Source: Emmonsiellopsis sp. PD_33 (taxonomy: Eukaryota; Ascomycota; Eurotiomycetes; Onygenales; Ajellomycetaceae). Taken from it: DNA of 13,514 bases. The position numbers and the translations under genes were made by a program. Of the stretch, positions 1 to 8,298 are shown one piece after another. Location of the stretch: the NCBI GenBank assembly GCA_032988165.1, contig JANTQF010000561.1, forward strand, positions 1 through 13,514, read 5' to 3'. How positions within the stretch are numbered: the stretch's first letter is position 1; the number at the start of each line of letters is the position of its first letter. The notes under the pieces are model-generated. The model was not told where the DNA came from. It did no database searches and saw nothing but the letters and a program-made list of their open reading frames with translations.

Positions 1-125
1 ATTAAGAGATCTTTTAGTTATTAATTTTAAAAAGTTAATGCTAAATTATTAAACTATTAGTTAAGAATGATTAGACGTTACTTGGTTAAAGTATTGATAG
101 TAATGCTCAAAAACTTTTGGATCTT
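1..125. other. AT-rich edge: intron, or insertion/rearrangement boundary
   Basis: This stretch is strongly AT-rich, with several TTAA/ATTA motifs, next to a GC-rich coding region. On the minus strand it contains the end of the dioxygenase frame (stop TAA at 80-78), then branch-like CTAAT and several possible AG acceptors. No reading frame after any of those acceptors resembles the expected dioxygenase C-terminus. It may be a long intron, or foreign AT-rich (possibly RIP-mutated) sequence that interrupts the gene. Confidence 0.5.
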
Positions 126-833
126 TACCTCCCCCCCCCCCTCCTTCTCAAACATAAAATGCACATGCGCCGGCCTCCACGGATGCCTCCCCAACGCCCC
201 CAACAACCTCCCCACCGTCCCATCATGCGGAATCGGATAACTAACCGGCTTAATCGCCCTGAACCAAAACCCCCCGCCCCCATCACTCCTCAACACCCCG
301 CGTCCATCCGCCCGCACCCGCCCGCTATGCTGCACATCATAATGGCCCGTACTATCCGTCTCCCACACGTCAACCTTCACACCACTAATCGGGTCCCCGG
401 CCATGTCGCGCACGCTGCAGAGCGCCAGCATCGGCTCGCCCGCGGCGTCGTGCGAGAGGGTGTCGCCGGCTTCTAACACGGGGGCGTCATGGGTGTGAAA
501 GGGGCCGAGGACTGTGCTTTCGGTCGCGGTGGAGTGGCGGGGGGTGGGGTGGTTGATTGCGTCGACGAGGAGGGAGAGGCCGAGGATGTCGGAGAGGAGG
601 ATGAATTCGTTGCGCGTGGGCGTGGTGGTTTGGCCGGTTTCGGCGAGGAAGGATAAGGCGGTGGCCCATTCGGTGGTGGTGAGGCGGGTTTCGCGGGCGA
701 AGTCGTGCAGGTGGGTGGTTAGGCGGGTGAGGAGGAAGAGGAGGCGGGGGGAGGGGCAGGAGGAGTTTAGGAGGTGGGTGTTTGGGGTTATGTTGGTGGT
801 GGTGAGGTCTTTGAGGGGGGGGTGGGGGGGCAT
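78..833 (-). CDS. Intradiol ring-cleavage dioxygenase, hydroxyquinol/catechol 1,2-dioxygenase type; 3' end missing
   Basis: This is a non-haem Fe(III) enzyme that opens catechol-type rings between the two hydroxyls. The hydroxyquinol branch converts 1,2,4-trihydroxybenzene toward maleylacetate and the 3-oxoadipate route, in the cytosol. The 251-residue open frame starts at ATG 833 in a good context (CAAAACATG). Residues 1-110 match the helical N-terminal domain of this family (HLHDFARETRLT, EFILLSDILGLSLLVD), followed by the linker TVLGPFHTHDAP. The catalytic beta-domain carries all four iron ligands: Tyr165 (GHYDVQ), Tyr199 (PVSYPIPHDG), His223 and His225 (RPAHVHF). Family members run to roughly 290-340 residues. 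Here the match ends after FEKEG at a G11 run (minus strand), and the last residues are unrelated and AT-rich. A GTAAAG at that point could be an intron donor with the final exon outside the window; otherwise the gene is truncated. The hydroxyquinol subtype is inferred from overall resemblance. Confidence 0.85.
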   Translation of the reverse strand: MPPHPPLKDLTTTNITPNTHLLNSSCPSPRLLFLLTRLTTHLHDFARETRLTTTEWATALSFLAETGQTTTPTRNEFILLSDILGLSLLVDAINHPTPRHSTATESTVLGPFHTHDAPVLEAGDTLSHDAAGEPMLALCSVRDMAGDPISGVKVDVWETDSTGHYDVQHSGRVRADGRGVLRSDGGGGFWFRAIKPVSYPIPHDGTVGRLLGALGRHPWRPAHVHFMFEKEGGGEVKIQKFLSITINTLTK

Positions 834-2005
834 GTTTTGTTTTGTTTTTCTCTTTTTGGGGGAGAGATGGATGGATGGGGGGATTGTTGAGGATGAGGTT
901 GAGGGGTGAGTAGTTTGACAGTAGTAGTAGTTGGATCAATTGATGACGTTGTAACACGACGGACGATGCGGACGATAATCGAAGAATGCGGGGGAAATAT
1001 GACAGTTCGCGCGAACAATTATTAAATGACACCAAAACAATCAATCGAGATCATCCCAAAAGGAACAGAGACAAGGGGGAAAAAAAGAAAACCAAACAAT
1101 ATCAGACCATCCCCCACCCCCTCCTCCCCCTATATATCTAACTATCCAGAATCGCAATGGGGGGTTAAAGAATGCCCAAATGCCCATCCATACAGATACA
1201 ACCCCCGCCAAACAAGAAACCAGACCCCATACATACGTCTCAAACAAGCCTCCACTGCATAGTAACTAATACTGACCTGATCGCCCGCAGTCGCGGCAAT
1301 TGCTAGCGTGGGTGAATATTAAAAACCAGGCATGGCGACGGGTAGTATATAATAGGGGGGATATGTAGAGGTTGGGATTGACTAATCATTGAAAAGCGGC
1401 GGATTTATTCCGTTGTGGTTTGTTTGGAGGGATTGGGAGAAGGAGAAGGAAGAGAGATATAGACTGTGATGCAAATGATAAAATTCATGCCGCTCAACTA
1501 TGCCGAGTTGAATAAAAAAAAAACCAGTTAAAAAAAAAAAAAATATGCTGAATCAATGCGCCGCCGGGAGGTATCACGTTTAGCTGTTACAAGGAAGGCT
1601 GGCCAACATACATACAAACAGAAGACAACAAAGTAAAAGTACTTCCAATCCATCCCACCATACATACTCTCGCAGCTGCAGGTCTTCCGATTAAATAAAA
1701 ACTTCCTTTCCCATCCTAGGCTTATCAATGCCCGCAAAAATATATCAAGATATCGAAATCAAAAAACACCTCCTTCCCCGCCCCCAAATACATAAACTAT
1801 CCCATCCCACCGACTAGACAATACTAATATAACAAGACTAGACAAAATATAAAATCGAGACAAGGGCTAAAAAAAGATGAGGCTAAACAAGTACAAAATC
1901 AAATCAAATACCAAAAAAACGTGCACGGAATGGGGTCTCAAATCAACAACACAAACCAATCGTGAGATATAAAACAAGAAACAAAAAGCAGACCAAATAT
2001 AAAAC
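834..2005. other. Intergenic spacer: dioxygenase leader/promoter and downstream flank of the zinc-cluster gene
   Basis: No convincing gene is present. Bases 834-900 read on the minus strand as a C/T- and A-rich leader just before the dioxygenase ATG. A TATATA-like element at about 1131-1136 lies roughly 300 bases upstream of that ATG. Bases 1500-2005 are A-rich on the plus strand, including runs of A, and fit the downstream flank of the zinc-cluster gene ending at 2006. Open frames here are short and low in complexity. Confidence 0.6.
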
Positions 2006-3879
2006 CTAGCTAAACCATGCCATCCTATCCCTGTCTCTCTCCACCTCTCGATCTCTCTCCGCAATGGCCATGTTCAGATTGCGCTTGTCCATCGTGTCCC
2101 GGATAGCTTGAGCCAGGGGGTCATTGGCATCCACATCATCGTCTTGGTCACGCATCTGTTGAGGATGCTGCTGGGAACCATTCTCGCTATGAGCTCGTGG
2201 CGGGGGCGAATGTCTGAGCGGGGGTTGCGGTTCGGATGCGCGGCGGGCGGAGGTGGGATTCAGGGCAGGTTCGGGAGCACTGATAGCGGCAGCGCTGGAG
2301 CCAGGTGGGGTGTCAGACCCTCCGCGGCTGAGGCCGTTCATGCGATCAGAATAGTCAGCTTCTACAACTGCTATCTCGTCACGCGAATCGCTTCCCATGC
2401 CGCCCGTTCTCTGCTGGAGGTCGCGAAGTTCCTCGATTTTGACATCCTTCCACGAGCACTTGGCGTGTTTCTTTGTGCAGCCCATGCAGGCAGTGAGGTT
2501 CTTGTGGCAGTCCATCTGCAGACGACGACATCTATCGCATGGAGGGAGGATCCTCTCACCCCGCTGCAAGTTCTCCATGCGACTGACCATCTCGATCTTG
2601 TATGGTCCGCCATCGTCACGCTCATAATGACTGGACGACTTGGGCTGTGGGAGGAGTGACGTTGGGGTGTTGGGAATGGGGACGGGGCCTGCGCTTGCGT
2701 AGCTGTACTCGCCAGGGTCTGAGGCACGAGGACGGGATCGCGAGGTCTGGCGGCCAACGGTGGTGGGTTCCCCATCATCATCATCTGTATATCCTCGAGC
2801 CTGGCGATCTGCAGTGGTAAAGAACTTCTTCATCAATTCCGCGCGCGTAGCCGGGGAAGCTCCCTTGATTGAGGTGCCATTGATGATGGTGACGTTGTCG
2901 GTGTTGGGATGTGAAAACATAAAGTGGGCGTTGGAGAGCAGGTTGTTGGGGTTGTCTTCGTGATTGTCGTGCCGAGAGTTGACCGCGACAAAGCCTGTAG
3001 GAGGGGAATGAGGGCGGGAATGGCCATTGCTCGTGTGGTTTCCACTCATTCCATTGCCGTTTGATTCTCGCAAAGGGCTGGCAGCCCGTAGAAGTTGGGA
3101 ACCTAATGACGCATCGTTCTCTCGTCTGCTAACAATGGCGCTCTTGCGATTCTTAAAGCGGTGATTTAACTGTCTGGCGCGTGCAGAGACTGTTGTTAAA
3201 GATAAAAATTAGCACCATGCTGAATTCTGTGAATCAAAAAAAAATAAAAAAAAAGATTATTACCTTGATCAGCCAGATTGATGATCTGACCCAGATTCTT
3301 CTCTAATATTTCCAGCGCGCCCAGCTCCTTCTCCTCGTCTTCGACAATGGGCTGTGGGGGGATAATCTTCTGAGGAATGCCGGACTTGATCAGGATAAAG
3401 TCCTCTTCTGAAATCTCGACGCGACTCTGCTTTGTGTAGATCTGGCAGACGGGAACGCCATTCCGGGTCTTTTCAAGGTTGAATTGCTCTGGCTTGTTCT
3501 TTGCGAATTCGACGACATCGAGCCACGACACGGTTGTTCCCTCCTTGCCATGCGATTTCAGCACCTTGGGAGGGCCGTCGAAGAGCCGTTCGAAGCGGCT
3601 GACCAGAATGGGGCCGAGCGGGCAGGCGCCCAGGTTGCCAGCAATGCTCTCGTGGCGATGGAGGACGCCATCGTAGTCGTTGATGAGGCGGAGGATGGAG
3701 GGGAGGGTATCATCGGGCGACACGAGGGGGAGGTTCTGGGGATACTGGCGGGCGAGGTAGTTGATCTGGAGATGGTTGGAGTGTGTTTTGGCGACTTTGG
3801 AGGCGATCTGGGGGAAGTCGCCAGAGGGAGAGCGGGCGCGTTTGGCGGAGGGCTCTGGCGGCAAGGCTCGTGACTCCAT
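2006..3879 (-). CDS. Zn(II)2Cys6 zinc-cluster protein, probable transcription factor (2 exons, 599 aa)
   Basis: Two exons, 3879-3264 and 3189-2006, join across a 74-bp intron and keep frame (616 + 1184 nt = 600 codons with stop). The start is the first ATG in the open frame (GTCGCA-ATG-G); the frame is open further upstream only from a TTG. The N-terminal 205 residues form a conserved-looking module with no domain I can name (it contains ILRLINDYDGVLHRH, PLGPILVSRFERLFDGPPK and EEDFILIKSGIP). A low-complexity Ser/Pro/Asp region follows. The zinc cluster is at Cys423, 426, 433, 440, 443 and 450, spacing C-x2-C-x6-C-x6-C-x2-C-x6-C, typical of fungal DNA-binding binuclear clusters. The tail is rich in Glu, Arg and Asp and may form a coiled coil. 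A cluster so far from the N-terminus, with few basic residues and no visible fungal-specific middle homology domain, is atypical. Nuclear location and DNA binding are inferred. It lies upstream of the dioxygenase in the same orientation, but a regulatory link is not shown. Confidence 0.88.
3190..3263 (-). other. Intron of the zinc-cluster gene
   Basis: Donor CAAG/GTAATA, branch-like GCTAAT and acceptor AACAACAG/TC on the minus strand give a 74-bp intron. Splicing joins ...LADQ to VSARARQ in frame. Without splicing, exon 1 runs into a stop inside an AT-rich stretch. Confidence 0.85.
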
Positions 3880-4133
3880 TGCGACAGGAGACGTGCCGAC
3901 ACGGAGCCAGACAGGCGCGGTCAAAACAGGAGCTGGTCAAGATATATGGGGGGGCAGAGGGATACTGAAGGCGCGGCGACAGACAACGAATGGCCCGACG
4001 TGGAGGCAGCAAGGCAGATTACCGGCGCAAGATATGGCCGCGAGGGAGTGGAGGGCTGGCCGACGCGGGAACAATGCGAGGGGATAAAGAGCTGGAATGA
4101 GAGGGGCGGGGACAAAGGGGGATAGCGAGACAA

Positions 4134-4136
4134 GGG

Positions 4137-4167
<31 letters not shown>

Positions 4168-4192
4168 GAGAGGAGAGGATAGAGAGGAGAAG
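4134..4192 (-). promoter_or_regulatory. Pyrimidine-rich tract (GA repeat on plus strand) in the leader/promoter of the zinc-cluster gene
   Basis: A pure GA dinucleotide run at 4137-4159 sits in a nearly all-purine stretch. On the minus strand it reads as a CT tract about 260-310 bases upstream of the ATG at 3879. CT-rich blocks are common next to transcription start sites in filamentous fungi, so a core-promoter or leader role is plausible but not proven. Confidence 0.45.
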
Positions 4193-6079
4193 TGGACGAG
4201 GAGAGGAGGCCTGGGAGGAGCGAGAGAGGAAATGCGAGGTGGGAGGCTACGGGCCGTGGAAACAGGGCGCCAGCCGCGGTGGAAAGAAGCCGGGATGGCG
4301 GCACTGCAGACAGGAAAAAGCAAACACACGCAGAGGGCAGAGATGGGAGACAGACGGGAGACGGGAAGGGGAAGCCAGCCGCAGCAGAACGGCAGAACGG
4401 GGGGGTGGAAGCAAGCCGGACCCGACGAGGGGGGGAGGAGTGGAGACCGTCGGGGCACGCACCTGCCCGTGTCTGCTGCCCTCACACATTCCTGGCCGCC
4501 GGGCGAGGACGTGGCGGGCGGTGCGTGTGCGCAGGCTGCCTCCACCGCGGCCTCTGATTCGCCGGAGCCCGCCTCGTCCACCCGTCCTCGCTCCGGCCTG
4601 CCAGCCGCGTCACGTGCTGTCTGCGCCCTGTACGGCCGGTACCGTAAGTTACGCCCCTCCGCGGAACTGGCATCACCCACCTGTTTCCTATTTACTGAGG
4701 GGTATGCACTGCACTTTCATGTCAAGATGGAGATACACACCATGGCCAAAGACAAAGGAGATGAACATGATGGCAGAGTATATCTTGTATCCTCCCCCTG
4801 CTGTGTGCCGTCCTCATCTCCTCATTGCAGCTTGTAATCCCGCCCGGCCTGTTCCGCTGAGGCTGTCGAGCGAGCGGCACAGGGCAGCCTGCAGGGATGG
4901 ATGGATGGGATGGGATGGTGTGCAACCCAACCACATTCCAGATCGGGGGTCGGCTGGCTGGCTCCGATTGGCAGTGGCGCGAGGCCAGGCGCTGTGGGGT
5001 TAGGGCTGCCGGCGCAGTTGGCCGCCAAATCGGTTTGGCGCGGGTATTGCCAAGCACCCCGGGTATGTGCACGCCTCGGAGCTGGACTCCGCATCTCGTC
5101 TCGCTCCCATCAGCAGTTTGAAGATTGTTCCCTGGTGTTGAAGGTACTGTCTGAGCAGCATCTGTCTATCTGTGGATGACACCATGCATCCTGCCCAGAC
5201 GCACATCATGTTTCTTTTCTCCAGCTAGCCCCAAACTGGCCCTTGCTCGTCCCTCCAGTCTATGCCGGGCACAGCCACACTCAGCTCCCGCACTATGGAC
5301 TAGCCCATCCATCGACCACAATGTCCCCGTGCGCCCGCATTCCGCGCCCAGCAATGAGGGGGAACTGCGGAGTTGCTCACGTACCACCGAGTCTCCCGTG
5401 TTCTCCATCCCCTCCCAGGACTTAGTTAGGTTGCGAGGGGGGAAAAGGAAATATATCCCGCAATCAATCATTCCCCATTCCATTTCCATGCTGCCACACC
5501 GGACATTGAATGCGTGGGAATCCTGTCCAACCTCCAGCCTCCCTCCACCCACCCGGTGTGTGACATGGTCAGGCTGCGTGGTTGCGTCGGCGAGTCTGCT
5601 GGTTGTGTTGGTTAGTGGTTGGTGGTTGGTTATTGGACGGGGATATGGGGGAGGGGAGGGTGGGGTGGGGTGGGGGTTTTTCGGCTTGCTGGATCTCAGA
5701 TGACTAATTGGAGTTGTTCTTCAGTCGCGGCCTGACATCGACTCTCCACTGTCTCTGAACAAACTACGGCTAACTAGGCTATGGGTTGAAACCCTGCATA
5801 AGATGCATATTAGGTTTTAGGTCTTGATGAATGACATTCCATCTCCTCATGCTACTGCAAAAATACTCCTTCACTTTTCAACTTAATTCTCCCTATTAAA
5901 AAGGAGTTTATCGATGCATCCATCCTATTACCTACTTACTCTATGATAAGGATTGCTAACTGCTAACTAAAACAGTATTTATCTCCAGCCTCCCTCTCAT
6001 GAGAGAAACGCAGCCCCTCTATACTCATTTACTTACCCTTAACCCTGGCTCGGCTTAGCCCCAATATCTATCTTTCATG

Positions 6080-6094
6080 TATATATATATATAT
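6080..6094. repeat. (TA)n microsatellite
   Basis: Fifteen bases of alternating T and A in an AT-rich non-coding stretch. It is simple sequence only. Confidence 0.8.
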
Positions 6095-6520
6095 CTTATC
6101 ACCTATTTACTAAGAGAAAATGAATGACCACATCCCCATTCAAGCTTTCTATCTAATCCACTTTGGAAATACTAGTCATTGTCCTCCAAGTCTTAAGTTA
6201 TTTACTTCTACTAGTATACTATACCTATCTAAATGATACATGATTCAGCAGGGATGAGATCTGGATCTAGATCTAGTTAGTTGCGAAAATTATCCATGCG
6301 GTTGGAATGGGTATGGTGAGGTGAGGTGTGGATTGCTATTCTTGTTACTAACTAATTAATATCAACTGGCGGAGCGGACTGTTTAGGTAGTATATAGGGG
6401 GGAAAACAGGGGGGGAAGCGGGAGACCTTCGATTTCCATGTGCCTGGGCTGTTGTGGGTGGAATCTGTTGGGGGGTACTTGGTTATATTTAGGTATCTAT
6501 TGCGCTCTAACTGTTGGCCT

Positions 6521-6547
6521 AGGTAGGTGGGTAGGTAGGTAGGTAGG
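6521..6547. repeat. (AGGT)n tetranucleotide repeat
   Basis: About six imperfect copies of AGGT, with one GG interruption, lie in non-coding sequence downstream of the F-box gene. Shorter GTAGGTAG motifs recur at about 6800-6810 and 6959-6968. Confidence 0.75.
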
Positions 6548-6981
6548 CTGTTGAGTCTCCTTTGTATGTGTAAACAGATGATAGTCGCAAAAAAAGACAG
6601 AAAGAAGAAGAAGAACAAAATCACGGGTGCAGAATATAAGAGGAGTGTCTCAGCATTTCATAACCTGTCTAGCCAGCTGACTCCCTCCCTTTTGGCAATC
6701 AGGGGATTTAAATGTCCACTTTGTTGAACCGGGGTTTCTTGGAAAGGCCACATTTTTGATCTTCGGATCTAGCTTCCCAGTCCGTGAACTAGAGAGTTCC
6801 TAGTAGGTAGGTATCTCTCTACCTGTCGAGATTGGATTGAAGCCCGGTTATACCCTTTGACTCCTACCGTTCGAGTGCGTGGCCCACCACCAAATCGTCC
6901 TCGAGTCTTTTGTAGAGTCAACCCTCGTTTCCCTGCATATATTGCTAGCCGTAGAGTAAAGTAGGTAGTAGATTGACAAAT

Positions 6982-8082
6982 CTAAAAGTAGCCGTCTATA
7001 TCGCTGTCCCCACAGGCAATGTCAGAGTCTGGCAGATCAGCCAGCGAGCGGGGGAATGTCGGCCGCCGGGCAAGCCGCCCGCGGAGCCATGGCGATCGCG
7101 CGAGCCGGATGCGTTCTTGATACCGTTGCCATAAAACCCGCCGGGCTTGTCCATTGACAAGGGAATCTTTGAACCGATTGCCGGCGCCTTCAATCCGTCG
7201 CACGAGGAGGATATCGTCTCCGGATATTCTCAGTTCGGCGTCTTGATCTGTGCGGCGGTAAGCGGACTCCTCGTTGGCGCGATAGGTAAACGGGATGGAT
7301 GGGATTTGGTGCTTTTGACCGTAGAGGTGGGCATTCAGGGCGTGCTGCTCGTCGGCAAAGAGAAGCATTTCCACACCCATTGAAACCCAGCCGCTTGTAA
7401 AAGTGCAATCATAATGTTCTCCAGTCATAACTTTCCATTTATGATGGAAGGTGCAGCACTGGTAGCAGAGCAGGTGATCTGGCATCTCGGGTTGAAAATG
7501 TTCCAATAGTTTCACGCGGTCATGGCCTTGTAATTCTAGATATCGTCTCCCAACACATGCCAGGGCTGCTTTGCTGGTCAGCGCAAATGCAGCCGCATCC
7601 CTGGGCGAAGCGGTCTTCGCGATGAGCTGTATAAGCTCTGGTGGCAGGCGCCAGATTGGAGTTTTGTGGCCTTGTTTAGGGCGCCGTAGATCGCAAATGT
7701 TGCGCACACAGACTGGCAGTGATGTCCGCGATGAGAAGAAAGTAATGAATACCGCAGATAGGTAGGCTGTAGCAACTCGAACTGCTGGACCGCTAGCGGA
7801 CTCCCCAGCGACCGTATCGCCCAGGGCGAGAAAAATGAGGGACACTGAAACCAGAAAGTACGACAAGAGATAGGTGTATAATTTTTTCTTGAGTTTTCCA
7901 TATGGACTAATCGCATGATCGTTACATGGCAAGACTGGGAAGATATTCTTATTGACAAGCTCCCCCAGACATATGATGCAGATCCAGTGCAGGATCAAGG
8001 CGAGATCGTGGTTGGAGGTGTACATGGCGGCGACGAGGGCAGTAGTGGAGAGAATTAGACCCAATAAAGGGGGGTTGGCCAT
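6982..8082 (-). CDS. F-box protein with four putative N-terminal membrane segments
   Basis: The 366-residue frame is numbered from ATG 8082, chosen for its strong context (CAAAACC-ATG-GCC). The frame is also open to ATG 8253, adding 57 non-hydrophobic residues. I prefer the inner ATG because a TATA-like element lies only about 20 bases before 8253, so transcripts may start after it. Hydrophobic segments fall near residues 5-21, 27-43, 69-88 and 100-117. The F-box follows at about 143-182 (WRLPPELIQLIAKTASPRD, then FALTSKAAL). Next comes the Cys/His patch CYQCCTFHH (206-214), seen after the F-box in many fungal F-box proteins. The C-terminus is Arg-rich and ends in Asp/Gly. F-box proteins bind Skp1 and present substrates to SCF ubiquitin ligases; this one would act at a membrane. 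The substrate is unknown. No intron is needed. Confidence 0.78.
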   Translation of the reverse strand: MANPPLLGLILSTTALVAAMYTSNHDLALILHWICIICLGELVNKNIFPVLPCNDHAISPYGKLKKKLYTYLLSYFLVSVSLIFLALGDTVAGESASGPAVRVATAYLSAVFITFFSSRTSLPVCVRNICDLRRPKQGHKTPIWRLPPELIQLIAKTASPRDAAAFALTSKAALACVGRRYLELQGHDRVKLLEHFQPEMPDHLLCYQCCTFHHKWKVMTGEHYDCTFTSGWVSMGVEMLLFADEQHALNAHLYGQKHQIPSIPFTYRANEESAYRRTDQDAELRISGDDILLVRRIEGAGNRFKDSLVNGQARRVLWQRYQERIRLARSPWLRGRLARRPTFPRSLADLPDSDIACGDSDIDGYF

Positions 8083-8269
8083 GGTTTTGATATAGTTCTT
8101 GAATGTGTATAACAGATTCTTTTTGGCGTGTATGAATATTTCCGCAATACGCACGTATGGGTGGCTCGGTGATATTCGCGCACAGGTGCAACGCGGGACC
8201 TGGACTGGATGGACGAGTTTCGATGTGTTGCCCAGGGTGAAGACGGACTGCATGACAGGAGGGGCTTTC

Positions 8270-8276
8270 TTATAAG
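8270..8276 (-). promoter_or_regulatory. TATA-like element of the F-box gene
   Basis: The minus strand reads CTTATAA here, about 190 bases before ATG 8082 and 17 bases before the alternative ATG 8253. With usual TATA-to-start distances, transcription would begin near or after 8253, favouring the inner ATG. Assigned on sequence and position only. Confidence 0.4.
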
Positions 8277-8298
8277 GCCTCCGGAAAGAAGCGGAGGC
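8277..8298. promoter_or_regulatory. 22-bp inverted repeat, possible dimeric regulator site
   Basis: Perfect 7-bp arms GCCTCCG and CGGAGGC are separated by 8 bases. They abut the TATA-like element of the F-box gene. The arms contain CCG...CGG half-sites of the everted type bound by some Zn(II)2Cys6 dimers. Function is inferred. Confidence 0.45.

Larger units (their letters stand above)
3880..6981. other. Long intergenic region (3.1 kb), GC-rich near the zinc-cluster gene, AT-richer beyond 5.7 kb
   Basis: I see no supportable gene. Bases 3880-5700 are GC-rich with several long overlapping frames on both strands (for example 4097-4837 plus, 3937-4680 minus). Their translations are Arg/Gly/Pro/Ser-rich and mutually exclusive, as expected from biased composition. 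On the minus strand this segment would be the leader and promoter of the zinc-cluster gene, with a CT-rich tract at about 4190-4134 and upstream ATGs. Bases 5700-6981 are AT-richer, have frequent stops, and carry TA and GGTA microsatellites; they flank the 3' end of the F-box gene. Non-coding transcripts cannot be excluded. Confidence 0.6.

Noticed and set aside
487..1044. Minus frame of 185 codons overlapping the dioxygenase 5' part
   Set aside because: It is Pro/His-rich and lies out of frame over a recognised coding region, so it is a composition artefact.
78..3879. A dioxygenase plus regulator catabolic cluster
   Set aside because: Only two genes are adjacent, separated by about 1.2 kb, with no maleylacetate reductase, monooxygenase or transporter in the window. 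Co-regulation is not supported.
3880..3924. Upstream extension of the zinc-cluster protein by 15 residues
   Set aside because: It begins at TTG, not ATG. The first ATG in frame is at 3879 and has an acceptable context.
3937..5003. Several long frames on both strands (e.g. 3937-4680 minus, 4097-4837 plus, 4239-5003 plus)
   Set aside because: They overlap each other, are Arg/Gly/Pro/Ser-rich and have no recognisable motif. GC-rich, purine-biased DNA explains them.
5176..5703. Plus frame of 175 codons
   Set aside because: It is a low-complexity Ser/Pro/Gly sequence with no family resemblance, and a minus frame competes over the same bases.
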